From Comamonadaceae bacterium (lineage in GTDB: Bacteria > Pseudomonadota > Gammaproteobacteria > Burkholderiales > Burkholderiaceae_C), in the NCBI GenBank assembly GCA_947476465.1, contig CANJQN010000003.1, forward strand, positions 120,412 to 184,411: DNA of 64,000 nt. The letters are read 5' to 3'. The notes under the pieces were generated by a model. That model saw only the letters and a list, made by a program, of their open reading frames with translations, searched no databases and was not told where the DNA came from. The position numbers and the translations under genes were made by a program. Below, piece after piece: positions 51,424 through 62,603 of this stretch (its first letter is position 1; the number at the start of each line of letters is the position of its first letter).

Positions 51424-53748
51424 ATGTCCCCACCCTCCCCCGATTCCCGCACCGTCGCCGTGCGCACCCTGTGCGAGTTCACGGCCCGCCGGGGCGACCT
51501 CGACCTGCGTTTCACGCCCTCGCCCACCGGCCTGCAGGGCATCGCCGGCCACCAGCTGGTCACCGGCCGGCGTGGCGCGCGGTATGAGCGCGAAATCTCG
51601 CTGAGCGCGGATTTCGGCTCGCTCACCGTGCGTGGCCGGGCCGATGGCTTCGACGCCACCGCCGGCCGCCTGGACGAGATCAAGACCCACCGTGGCGACC
51701 TTTCTCGCCAACCGGCCAACCACCGTCATCTGCACTGGGCCCAAGCCAAGGTCTACGGCTGGATGCTGTGCCAGGCGCGTGGGCTGGCGTCGGTGCGGCT
51801 GGCGCTGGTGTACCTCGACCTGGGCAGCCAGAAGGAAACCGTGTTCGAGGAAGAACACGACGCGCAGGCCCTGCGCGGCTTCTTCGAGGGCTTGTGCGGG
51901 CAGTACACCGTCTGGGCCGAGCAGGAAGCCGCGCACCGCGCCGCGCGTGACGCCGCGCTGAACACGCTGGCCTTTCCCCACGCGGCGTTTCGCACCGGCC
52001 AGCGCGAACTGGCCGAGAACGCCTGGCGCGCCGCCCGCTCGGGGCGTTGCCTGATGGCGCAGGCGCCCACCGGCATCGGCAAGACGGTGGGCACGCTCTA
52101 CCCCGTGCTCAAGGCGGTGGCGCAGGGCCTGGACCGCGTGTTCTACCTGGCCGCGCGAACCCCCGGCCGCCAGCTCGCCATCGACGCCCTGCAGCGGCTG
52201 CGTCCTCCCGGCGCAGGCGCACCCCGGGTGTTGGAGCTCACGGCCCGGGACAAGCTGTGCGAGCACCCCGACAAGGCCTGCCATGGTGACTCCTGCCCGT
52301 TGGCACGTGGCTTTTACGACCGGCTGCCGGCCGCGCGGGCGGCGGCACTGGCAGCGCCGTCGATGACCCTGGCACCGCTGCGCGAGGTGGCCCGGGCGCA
52401 TGAGGTCTGCCCCTACTGGCTGGGCCAGGAGATGGCCCGCTGGGCCGATGTGGTGGTTGGCGACTACAACTATTTCTTCGACAGCAGCGCGCTGCTGCAT
52501 GCGCTGACGGTGGACCAGGGCTGGCGCTGCGCAATCTTGGTGGACGAGGCGCACAACCTGGTCGAGCGGGGTCGCCAGATGTACACCGGCGAGCTCGACG
52601 AGCGCCGCTTGGCGGCCCTGCGCCGCAACGCGCCCGCTGCCCTGCGCAAACCCCTGGACCGGCTCGCACGGAGTTGGCGCGAGCTGGTGCGCGACCAGCG
52701 GGACGACTTCGCGGTGCAGGCCGACTTGCCCGGGCGCTTCGTGCTGGCGCTGCAGCAGGCGAGCACCGCCATTGGCGACCACCTGGCCGATTCGCCGGCG
52801 GCGCAGCCTCAAGGGGATGGATCGGGCGATCGAGCTGGCAACCCACTCGGCGAGCTGCAGCAGTTCCACTTCGAGCTGCTGGCCTTCCTGCGGCTGGCCG
52901 AGACCTTCGGCGACCATTCGCAGTTCGACATCACCCTGGCGCCCGCGCCGCGCCGCGCCATGTCCAGCCTGTGCATCCGCAACCTGGTGCCAGCGCCGCA
53001 CCTGGCGCCGCGTTTCCAGGCCGCGCAAGGCGCGGTGCTGTTCTCGGCCACGCTCGGGCCGCCCGGCTACTACCGGGACATGCTGGGCTTGCCCGCGGAC
53101 AGCGTCTGGATCGACATCGAATCGCCGTTCACCGCCGATCAGCTGGCCGTGCACCTGATGCCGCGCATCAGCACCCGCTGGGCCGACCGCGAGCGCTCGG
53201 TGGCCCCCATCGCCGACCTGATCGCCCGCCAGTTCGCGCAGCGGCCCGGCAACTACCTGGCGTTTTTCAGCAGCTACGACTACCTGCGCCGCGTCGCGGC
53301 GCAGCTGGGCCAGGCCCATCCCCAGGTGCCACAGTGGGCGCAGGAGGCGGGCATGTCCGAAGCACAGCGGCATGTGTTCATCGGGCGCTTCGCGCCAGGC
53401 GGCCAAGGTGTGGGCTTCGCCGTCTTGGGCGGCAGTTTCGGCGAAGGCATCGACCTGCCGGGCGACCGTCTGGTGGGCGCCTTCATCGCCACCCTGGGCC
53501 TGCCGCAGGTGAACCCGGTCAACGAATGCCTGCGCCAGCGGCTGCAGCGGTCTTTCGGCGCCGGGTTCGACTACGCCTACCTCTACCCCGGACTGCGCAA
53601 GGTGGTGCAGGCGGCCGGGCGCGTGATCCGCTCGCAGGAAGACCGCGGCGTGGTGTGGCTGATCGATGACCGATTTACGCAGCCCGGCGTTCAAGCCCTG
53701 CTGCCACGCTGGTGGCATTTGCCGGGCACAGTGGCGCCCGCCTGCTGA
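51424..53748 (+). CDS. PD-(D/E)xK nuclease / XPD-like ATP-dependent DNA helicase fusion
   Basis: A 774-aa protein. The N-terminal RecB/Cas4-like nuclease domain has RADGF (Asp ~73), DEIKTHRG (E-x-K ~85) and QAKVYGWML (QxxxY ~110). Then a superfamily 2 DinG/XPD helicase: Walker A APTGIGKTVG (~217), four cysteines of a likely Fe-S cluster (KLCEH, KACHG, SCPLA, EVCPYW; ~279-329), DEAH in LVDEAHNL (~373), and motif VI QAAGRVIRSQEDRG. The start at 51424 (MSPPSPDSRTVAVRTLCEF) is preferred; the ATG at 51409 adds five residues. It is probably a DNA repair enzyme. Confidence 0.85.
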   Translation: MSPPSPDSRTVAVRTLCEFTARRGDLDLRFTPSPTGLQGIAGHQLVTGRRGARYEREISLSADFGSLTVRGRADGFDATAGRLDEIKTHRGDLSRQPANHRHLHWAQAKVYGWMLCQARGLASVRLALVYLDLGSQKETVFEEEHDAQALRGFFEGLCGQYTVWAEQEAAHRAARDAALNTLAFPHAAFRTGQRELAENAWRAARSGRCLMAQAPTGIGKTVGTLYPVLKAVAQGLDRVFYLAARTPGRQLAIDALQRLRPPGAGAPRVLELTARDKLCEHPDKACHGDSCPLARGFYDRLPAARAAALAAPSMTLAPLREVARAHEVCPYWLGQEMARWADVVVGDYNYFFDSSALLHALTVDQGWRCAILVDEAHNLVERGRQMYTGELDERRLAALRRNAPAALRKPLDRLARSWRELVRDQRDDFAVQADLPGRFVLALQQASTAIGDHLADSPAAQPQGDGSGDRAGNPLGELQQFHFELLAFLRLAETFGDHSQFDITLAPAPRRAMSSLCIRNLVPAPHLAPRFQAAQGAVLFSATLGPPGYYRDMLGLPADSVWIDIESPFTADQLAVHLMPRISTRWADRERSVAPIADLIARQFAQRPGNYLAFFSSYDYLRRVAAQLGQAHPQVPQWAQEAGMSEAQRHVFIGRFAPGGQGVGFAVLGGSFGEGIDLPGDRLVGAFIATLGLPQVNPVNECLRQRLQRSFGAGFDYAYLYPGLRKVVQAAGRVIRSQEDRGVVWLIDDRFTQPGVQALLPRWWHLPGTVAPAC

Positions 53749-53896
53749 GCGCCGCGCCGACACACGCGTGCGCCTTGACGCACGGCGGCGGTGCGCCACT
53801 TTCCTGCATCCTGCGCGCACCCCTCCGACGCAAGCCTATGCCCTCCTCCACAGACTCAATTGCTTCGCACTGACAGCGAGTGAATCGGAAATACCC

Positions 53897-55198
53897 ATGC
53901 CCCATCGCCACCTGCCGGCGGCCAAGGTGCTGCTCGTCGACGACGAGCCTGCCAGGCTGCTCGACCTCGAACTCGTGCTGCGCAAGCTTGGCGCCGACCT
54001 GGTGTGCGCGGCCTCGGGCGGGCAGGCGCTGCATGAGGCCGAGCAGGTAGCCGCCGAACAGGTGAGGCGGGTGGCGGCCGAGCTGGCCGAGTCGGATCGG
54101 CGCAAGACCGAGTTCCTGGCCACGCTGGCCCATGAGCTGCGCAATCCGCTCGCGCCCCCGCGCAACGGCCTGCACGTGCTGCGGCTGTCGCGTGACGAGG
54201 CGGCTCGCACCCGCAGTTGGCAAATGATGGACCGCCAGCTCACGCAGATGGTGCACCTGACCGACGACCTGTTGGACGCCGCCCGCATCAGCACAGGAAA
54301 GATCGCACTCAAGTTGCAGCGCGTCGAGTTGCGAACCGTGATCGAGAGCGCCCTGGAAACCAGCGAGCCACTGATCGCGCAGGCCGGGCACGCACTCGAG
54401 GTCGACCTGCCCGCGCCGCCTGTGTGGTTGAACGTCGACGCCACGCGCATTGCGCAGGTGCTGGCCAACCTGCTGTACAACGCCGCCAAGTACACCGCGG
54501 CGCACGGCCACATCCGACTGTCGGCGCGTTGCGAGGATGCGGATCTGGTGCGGGTGGTGCGCAACAACGGCGTCGGCATGACAGCGCAGACCCTGCCGCG
54601 AGTTTTCGAGAGGTTCACCCCGGTCAGCATCCCGGGGCAGCACCCGCCGGGTGGCCTGGGCATCGGACTGGCGCTGGTGCGGGCGCTGGTTGAGATGCAC
54701 GGCGGCAATGTCACCGCGGAAAGCGAGGGAGCCGTACAGGCCAGCACCTTCACCGCGCCGCTTCCGGCCTTGGAGGGCCCCTCAGGGGCCGCAGGCGAAG
54801 TACCCGGCCCGCAGGTCGCGCCAGGTGCCGGCTTGAATGTGCTGTTGGTCGACGACAACGTGGATGCCGCTGAAAGCATGGCGATCATCCTGCAGATGGA
54901 CGGGCACGCCACGCGCGTCGCCAGTCATGGCCACAAGGCGCTGGAAATCGCCACAGACTTCAAGCCGCAGGCGGTGTTCCTGGACATCGGCATGCCTGGC
55001 ATGGATGGCTATCAGGTGGCCAAGGCCCTGTTAAGTGAGCATGTGGCGCACAGGCCGGTTCTGATTGCGCTGACGGGATGGGGGACCAAGCAAGACCGGG
55101 CGCGCACGAAGGCTGCGGGCTTTGATTACCACCTGACCAAGCCGGCGAGCATCGAAGTGGTCGAGCAGCTGCTCGAATCGCTTCACGTTGCAGCCTGA
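53897..55198 (+). CDS. Hybrid sensor kinase-like protein with truncated receiver and altered ATP site
   Basis: A 433-aa protein. The N-terminus VLLVDDEPARLLDLELVL is the first third of a receiver domain but lacks the phospho-acceptor Asp and passes straight into a helix. HisKA follows with LAHELRNPLAP (~residue 78). The HATPase has the N box NLLYNAAKYT, but the G1 box reads VRNNGVGM where an Asp (DNGVGM) normally binds adenine. The G2 region GLGIGLALVR is intact. A complete C-terminal REC has LLVDDNVDAAE and acceptor FLDIGMPGMDG (~361). Kinase activity is doubtful. No obvious transmembrane segment. Confidence 0.85.
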   Translation: MPHRHLPAAKVLLVDDEPARLLDLELVLRKLGADLVCAASGGQALHEAEQVAAEQVRRVAAELAESDRRKTEFLATLAHELRNPLAPPRNGLHVLRLSRDEAARTRSWQMMDRQLTQMVHLTDDLLDAARISTGKIALKLQRVELRTVIESALETSEPLIAQAGHALEVDLPAPPVWLNVDATRIAQVLANLLYNAAKYTAAHGHIRLSARCEDADLVRVVRNNGVGMTAQTLPRVFERFTPVSIPGQHPPGGLGIGLALVRALVEMHGGNVTAESEGAVQASTFTAPLPALEGPSGAAGEVPGPQVAPGAGLNVLLVDDNVDAAESMAIILQMDGHATRVASHGHKALEIATDFKPQAVFLDIGMPGMDGYQVAKALLSEHVAHRPVLIALTGWGTKQDRARTKAAGFDYHLTKPASIEVVEQLLESLHVAA

Positions 55199-55236
55199 AC
55201 GGCAGCGCGAGCTTGCCGTTCAGGTGCGAGGGGTGC

Positions 55237-55503
55237 TCAGCTGGCCCGGCTGGCCTGCTCGGCCTGAACGCGCAATTGATGGCGCTTCTTGCCTGCGGCG
55301 CGGGCTTCCTCACTGGTGAAGCGATGTGCGCGGCCATGCTCGTGTGCGGCCTTGCCCCCCATGCTGGCGATCTCACGCTTTTTTTCGGGGCTGAGCACCG
55401 CGAATCCGCGCTTGGCGCGCGGCGGCGTGGCAATCAGGGCTTCGGCGGCCGTGGCCGCGTTTTCAGACCCGGTGTGGTTGATGTCGGTGGTGATGTCGTC
55501 CAT
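55237..55503 (-). CDS. KGG-repeat stress-induced protein
   Basis: An 88-aa hydrophilic protein with RGFAVLSPEKKREIASMGGKAAHEHGRAHRFTSEEARAAGKK, the pattern of YciG/GsiB-type KGG stress peptides. These are general-stress proteins of unknown mechanism. GGGAG precedes the ATG. Single gene between the hybrid kinase and ligA; the 147-bp upstream gap shows no other feature. Confidence 0.85.
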   Translation of the reverse strand: MDDITTDINHTGSENAATAAEALIATPPRAKRGFAVLSPEKKREIASMGGKAAHEHGRAHRFTSEEARAAGKKRHQLRVQAEQASRAS

Positions 55504-55650
55504 CGCTGCTCCCTAAGGTTGTTGACATGGATGAGGCTAAATTCTGAAGAGGTAGCACAGCCTTGTGATGCCTTCCAACCAAAATTGGATGCTGTCCTAC
55601 AAGGATGAGGTACACCTCCTACAGAGCCCCCATCATGTCTATCAAAGTCA

Positions 55651-57889
<2,239 letters not shown>

Positions 57890-57923
57890 AACCAGGAGCG
57901 CGGTAAGTCCGGAGCGAGGTACT

Positions 57924-58979
57924 TCAGCTGAACAGCCGCCGCGCCTGCGGCGACCCCGCTGCCAGGTCGCGCGCATCCAGCGTGTCGTACAAGGTTTCCA
58001 GGTCGGCACCGATGACATCGAGCGTGTCGGATCGAATGATCTGGCCGCGGTCGTCCGTCAGCACGCCGTCCATGCTCTGGCCCAGTGCCACCGCCGCCTC
58101 GCGCATGCGAACAAAGGGCTGGTCGCTGCGCGGTACCTGGGGCACGTCGACGCTGAGGATCAGGTCGCGCAGTGCGGCCTGCGTGGGGTCTTCGGCCAGG
58201 GCAGCCTGGGTGTCGAAGGACAGCACAAGAATCGGTGGCGCCCCGGCCTGGCCGGAGGGCAGCACCATGCGGCCGGGAATCACCCCCGACACAAAGCCCA
58301 GGCGGGCGGCGTGCTGCTGCACGTAGCCGGGGCTCCACGCCGCTTGCTGCGCGCGCAGCGAGAGACTCAGTTGCGCGTCGTGGCCGCCGGCGAACTGGTC
58401 GAGCTCGCGGGCCCGGGCGACCTCGTGGCGCATCTCCGGAAAATCGGGCGTGCCAGCCACCGCGTCGGCGAAGGCCTGCGCCTTCATCACGAACTCGGAA
58501 TATTCGATCTCGTTGAGCGCGCCATTGCGGTTGGCCAGTTGGACGCCCGCCTGGAACGCGGTGTAGCGCTGGCCGGCCAGCGGCGGCTCCCAGTGGCCGC
58601 CGGCCTCGTTCAAGCCTTCCACCGCGAAGGGCTTGCTGCCGGCGCGGCGGGTGGCCGGCATCGCCGCCAGCGCCGCGTCGCCCGAGACCAGCGAATCGAG
58701 CGCGATCGGGGCGATCACATCGATCAAGGCGTCCAGGCCGGGCTTGCGTTCGGGCGTGGCGACCAGCCCAAGGGTGGCGTCCTCGAAGATCGGCTCGCGC
58801 CGGCCGTCGGGATCGTGCGTGGGCTCGGCCCCCGGCAGCGGCATGGGCTCTGTGGGAACGCTGTCGGCCGCGTCCGGCTGGCGGGGGGTGTTGCGGCGGT
58901 TGGACCAGGCGTTCCAGGCCACCAGGATGGCCAGAGTGGTGCCGCCAAGAATGGCCAGGCCCAGGGTCAGGTCGGTCAT
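57924..58979 (-). CDS. zipA: Cell division protein ZipA (FtsZ-binding domain protein)
   Basis: A 351-aa protein with one N-terminal membrane anchor (LTLGLAILGGTTLAILVAW), a proline-rich linker and a C-terminal ZipA/FtsZ-binding domain (from ~210; LSLRAQQAAWSPGYVQQHAARLGFV ... LILSVDVPQVPRSDQPF). It tethers FtsZ to the membrane. The smc-zipA-ligA order supports the call; smc ends 10 bp upstream. Confidence 0.85.
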   Translation of the reverse strand: MTDLTLGLAILGGTTLAILVAWNAWSNRRNTPRQPDAADSVPTEPMPLPGAEPTHDPDGRREPIFEDATLGLVATPERKPGLDALIDVIAPIALDSLVSGDAALAAMPATRRAGSKPFAVEGLNEAGGHWEPPLAGQRYTAFQAGVQLANRNGALNEIEYSEFVMKAQAFADAVAGTPDFPEMRHEVARARELDQFAGGHDAQLSLSLRAQQAAWSPGYVQQHAARLGFVSGVIPGRMVLPSGQAGAPPILVLSFDTQAALAEDPTQAALRDLILSVDVPQVPRSDQPFVRMREAAVALGQSMDGVLTDDRGQIIRSDTLDVIGADLETLYDTLDARDLAAGSPQARRLFS

Positions 58980-58988
58980 GCGTGCATC

Positions 58989-61900
58989 CTAGACGGTGGC
59001 CAGGCCGACCGCCGACTCCATGTCCACGGCCACGATGCGCGAGACACCCTGCTCCTGCATGGTCACGCCGATCAACTGCTCGGCCATTTCCATGGCGATC
59101 TTGTTGTGGCTGATGAAAAGGAACTGGGTGCCGCGGCTCATGCTGGTCACCAGCTTCGTGTATCGCTCGGTGTTGGCGTCGTCCAGCGGCGCGTCCACTT
59201 CGTCGAGTAGGCAGAACGGCGCGGGATTGAGCTGGAAGATGGCGAACACCAGCGCGATGGCCGTGAGCGCCTTCTCGCCACCCGAGAGCAGGTGGATGGT
59301 CTGGTTCTTCTTGCCGGGCGGCTGCGCCAGCACCTGTACGCCGGCGTCAAGGATCTCCTCGCCGGTCATCACCAGGCGGGCATTGCCGCCGCCGAACAGC
59401 TCGGGGAACATCCGGCCGAAGTGCTCGTTGACCGCGTGGAAAGTGCCGGCCAGAAGCTCGCGGGTTTCGCCATCGATCTTGCGGATGGCGTCCCCCAGCG
59501 TGTTCATGGCCTCGTTGAGATCCGCCGACTGCGCGTCGAGGAACTGCTTTCGCTCGCTGGCGGTCGTCAGCTCGTCGAGCGCCGCCAGGTTCACCGCGCC
59601 GAGCGCGGCGATCTCGCGGTGCAGGCGGTCGATCTCCGATTGCAGGCCCGACAGGCGCACATTGCCCTGCTCGAGCGACAAGCGCACGGCGTCGAGGTCG
59701 GCCTGGGCGTCGGCCAGTTGCTGGCTGTACTGCTCCAGGCCCAGGCGGGCGGCCTGCTCCTTGAGCTGCAGGTCGGTGATGCGCTGGCGCAGCGGATCGA
59801 GCGCGCGCTCAATGGTCAGGCGGCGCTCGTCGCTGGCGCGCAGCTTGTTGGTGAGGTCGTCGTACTCGCTGCGCTTGGCGCCCAAGGACTTCTCGCGCTC
59901 GGATTTCACCTCCAGCGCGGTCTGCAGCCCGCCCTGCGCGGCGGCGTCGGTCAGGCGTGCGAGTTCGTCATGGGCGCGAACCTCTTCGGCGGCGATGGCG
60001 GCGGTCTGCTGTTCGGCGGTTTCGATGCCGCGCTGCAGCTCGGCCCGGCGGGCGCCCCGCGCGCGCTGCGAAAACTGCGCCTCTTGGGCCTGCCGCTCCA
60101 GGCCGCGCTGCTGCTCGCGCGATTGCGCCAGCTTGCGCTCGGCGTCGATCACGTGCTCGTCGAGCTGGGCATGGCGCTCCTGGCTGTCGGCCAGTTGCAT
60201 GTCGAGTTCTTCAAACCGCGCCTCGGCGGTGACGCGGCGCTCTTGCAGGTCTTCCAGCAGCGCATCGACTTCGGCCATGTCAGCGGCGATCTGCTCGCCG
60301 CGGGCGCGGGTCTGCTCGGCCAGCTGCGCCAGCTGCAGGGTTTGGACCTGCAGCTCGTGGGCGCGCGACTGGGTTTCGCTGGCCTCGCGCCGCACCGACA
60401 CCAGGCGCTGGGCGGCGTCGGTGTAGGCGGCCTCGGCGCGCACGAGCGCCGAGCGCGCTTCATCGGCGATCAGGGCCTGGGCACGCAGGTCTTTTTCGAG
60501 GTGCTCTATCTCCTGCTGGCGCGCCAGCATGCCGGCCTGCTCGGAGTCTTGGGCGTAGAAGCTCACGCTGTGTGCGCTGACCGCGTGGCCGCCGCGCACG
60601 AAGATGGCTTCGCCGGTCTGCAGCTTGGCGCGAGCCGCCAGAGCCTCTTCAAAGCTCTCGGCGACATAGCAGCCATGCAGCCAGTCGGCCAGCAAGGCCT
60701 TCTGGCCGGCGTCGGACAGGCGCAGCAGGTCGGCCAGCCGGGGCAGCCCGGCGGCCCCACTGGCGGGCAAGACCGCGGCTGGGGGCGTGTGGAAGGCCAG
60801 CTTGGCCGGCGGCGGATCGGTGGCGAAGGATCGCACCATCTCCAGGCGCGACACCTGCAGCGAAGCCAGCCGCTCACGCAGCGCCGCTTCCAGGGCGTTC
60901 TCCCAGCCTTGCTCGATGTGGATGCGGCTCCACAGGCCCTGCAAGCCATCGAGCCCGTGCTTGGCCAGCCACGGACGCAGCTTGCCGTCGGTGCGCACCT
61001 TCTCCTGCAGCGCCTTGAGGGCGTCCAGACGCGCGGACAAATCGGCCTGCCGGGACAACTGCTGGTTGACGTCGGTCTGCCGCGTGCGGCGGTCATCGTC
61101 GCGCAGCGGCACCTGCTCCTGCAGCTCGTGCAGGCGGGCGTCGGCGGCCTCGGCGCTTTCCTGCGCCACGGCCAATTGCTGCTGCAGCTGGGCCAGCCGG
61201 GCCTCGTCGGGTGACGCGAGGGCGTTGCGATCGACCAGCAGGCGCTCGCGGCGCTGGTTCAGCTGGCGCGATTGCTCCTCGATGTTGCGCTGGTCGGCGG
61301 CCAGCACCTGGATCTGCTGCTGCACCTGCCCGACGCTGGCGCGCTGCTCATTGGCGCGGCCTTGGGCCTGGCGCAGGCTGTCTTCGAGGTCGGGCAGGCG
61401 CGTGGCCTGCTCCTGCACCTGGGCGGCCAGCAGCGCAGCCTGTTCCTCGGCCTCCACGCTGGTGCCGGCCAGGTTATCGAGCTCGGTGGCCGCGTCGTCC
61501 CGCCGGGCGGCCCACTGAGCGGACTGCTCCTTGAGCTGGGCCAGGCGCTGTTCGGTGCGCTGTCGGCCTTCGACCACAAAGCGGATCTCGGCCTCCAATC
61601 GGCCGACCTCGGTGCTGGCCTCGTAGAGGGCTCCCTGGGCCTGGTTCACCTGGTCGCCGGCGGCATAGTGCGCCTGGCGGATGGTCTCCAGCTCGGATTC
61701 AACGTGGCGCAGGTCGGCCACCCGTGCTTCCAGGTCGACCATGGCCTTGTCCGCGTCCTGCTTGATGCGGGTCTGTTCGGCCTCGCATTCGGCGCGGCGC
61801 AGGAACCACAGCTGGTGCTGCTTGAGTGTGGCGTTCGCTTGCAGCGTGTTGTAGTGCTGCGCCACCTCGGCCTGCTTTTCCAGCTTGTCTAGGTTGGCGT

Positions 61901-62504
61901 TGAGCTCACGCAGGATGTCTTCAACCCGCGTGAGGTTCTCGCGGGTATCGGCCAGGCGGCTCTCGGTCTCGCGGCGGCGCTCCTTGTACTTGGAGACGCC
62001 GGCGGCCTCTTCGAGGAACAGGCGCAGCTCCTCGGGCCGCGATTCGATGATGCGACTGATCGTGCCCTGGCCGATGATGGCGTAGGCGCGCGGCCCAAGC
62101 CCGGTGCCCAGGAACACGTCTTGCACGTCGCGGCGGCGAACCGGCTGGTTGTTGATGAAGTAGCTGCTGGTGCCATCGCGCGTGAGCACGCGTTTGACCG
62201 CCACCTCGGCGTACTGCGACCACTGGCCGCCGGCACGGTGGTCGGCGTTGTCGAACACCAGCTCCACGCTGGCGCGGCTGGCAGGCTTGCGGGTGTTGGT
62301 GCCATTGAAGATGACGTCCTGCATGGACTCGCCACGCAGCTCGCTGGCCTTGGACTCGCCCAGCACCCAGCGCACCGCATCCATGATGTTGGATTTGCCG
62401 CACCCGTTGGGGCCGACCACCCCGACCAGCTGGCCAGGGAGCATGAAGTTGGTCGGCTCGACGAAGGACTTGAATCCCGAGAGCTTGATCGAATTGAGGC
62501 GCAC
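58989..62504 (-). CDS. smc: Chromosome segregation protein SMC
   Basis: An 1171-aa SMC ATPase. N-terminal head with Walker A GPNGCGKSNIMDAVRWVLGE, long coiled coils (residues ~170-500 and ~680-1000), a hinge near 510-650, and a C-terminal head with signature LLSGGEKALTAIALVFAIF and Walker B FCLLDEVDAPLDD. The start is GTG at 62504 (VRLNSIKLSGFKSF), the conserved beginning; the track's 27 extra residues are unsupported. No scpA/scpB are in the window. Confidence 0.95.
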   Translation of the reverse strand: MRLNSIKLSGFKSFVEPTNFMLPGQLVGVVGPNGCGKSNIMDAVRWVLGESKASELRGESMQDVIFNGTNTRKPASRASVELVFDNADHRAGGQWSQYAEVAVKRVLTRDGTSSYFINNQPVRRRDVQDVFLGTGLGPRAYAIIGQGTISRIIESRPEELRLFLEEAAGVSKYKERRRETESRLADTRENLTRVEDILRELNANLDKLEKQAEVAQHYNTLQANATLKQHQLWFLRRAECEAEQTRIKQDADKAMVDLEARVADLRHVESELETIRQAHYAAGDQVNQAQGALYEASTEVGRLEAEIRFVVEGRQRTEQRLAQLKEQSAQWAARRDDAATELDNLAGTSVEAEEQAALLAAQVQEQATRLPDLEDSLRQAQGRANEQRASVGQVQQQIQVLAADQRNIEEQSRQLNQRRERLLVDRNALASPDEARLAQLQQQLAVAQESAEAADARLHELQEQVPLRDDDRRTRQTDVNQQLSRQADLSARLDALKALQEKVRTDGKLRPWLAKHGLDGLQGLWSRIHIEQGWENALEAALRERLASLQVSRLEMVRSFATDPPPAKLAFHTPPAAVLPASGAAGLPRLADLLRLSDAGQKALLADWLHGCYVAESFEEALAARAKLQTGEAIFVRGGHAVSAHSVSFYAQDSEQAGMLARQQEIEHLEKDLRAQALIADEARSALVRAEAAYTDAAQRLVSVRREASETQSRAHELQVQTLQLAQLAEQTRARGEQIAADMAEVDALLEDLQERRVTAEARFEELDMQLADSQERHAQLDEHVIDAERKLAQSREQQRGLERQAQEAQFSQRARGARRAELQRGIETAEQQTAAIAAEEVRAHDELARLTDAAAQGGLQTALEVKSEREKSLGAKRSEYDDLTNKLRASDERRLTIERALDPLRQRITDLQLKEQAARLGLEQYSQQLADAQADLDAVRLSLEQGNVRLSGLQSEIDRLHREIAALGAVNLAALDELTTASERKQFLDAQSADLNEAMNTLGDAIRKIDGETRELLAGTFHAVNEHFGRMFPELFGGGNARLVMTGEEILDAGVQVLAQPPGKKNQTIHLLSGGEKALTAIALVFAIFQLNPAPFCLLDEVDAPLDDANTERYTKLVTSMSRGTQFLFISHNKIAMEMAEQLIGVTMQEQGVSRIVAVDMESAVGLATV

Positions 62505-62603
62505 GGCGAAAGCCCGATGGACAGTCTGGAATGAGAGCGCCGGCTGGGCCGGAGCAAGTGAAGGGGATGATACCGTGGGGCACAAGTGAACCCGCGCGTG
62601 AAC

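Noticed and set aside
51274-53820. 848-aa minus-strand ORF opposite the helicase
   Set aside because: It is a high-GC antisense shadow; the plus strand carries all helicase and nuclease motifs, and the minus translation is low-complexity with no domain.
59292-61214. 640-aa plus-strand ORF opposite smc
   Set aside because: Shadow frame over the smc coiled coil and hinge; leucine/glycine/glutamine-rich with no recognisable motif.
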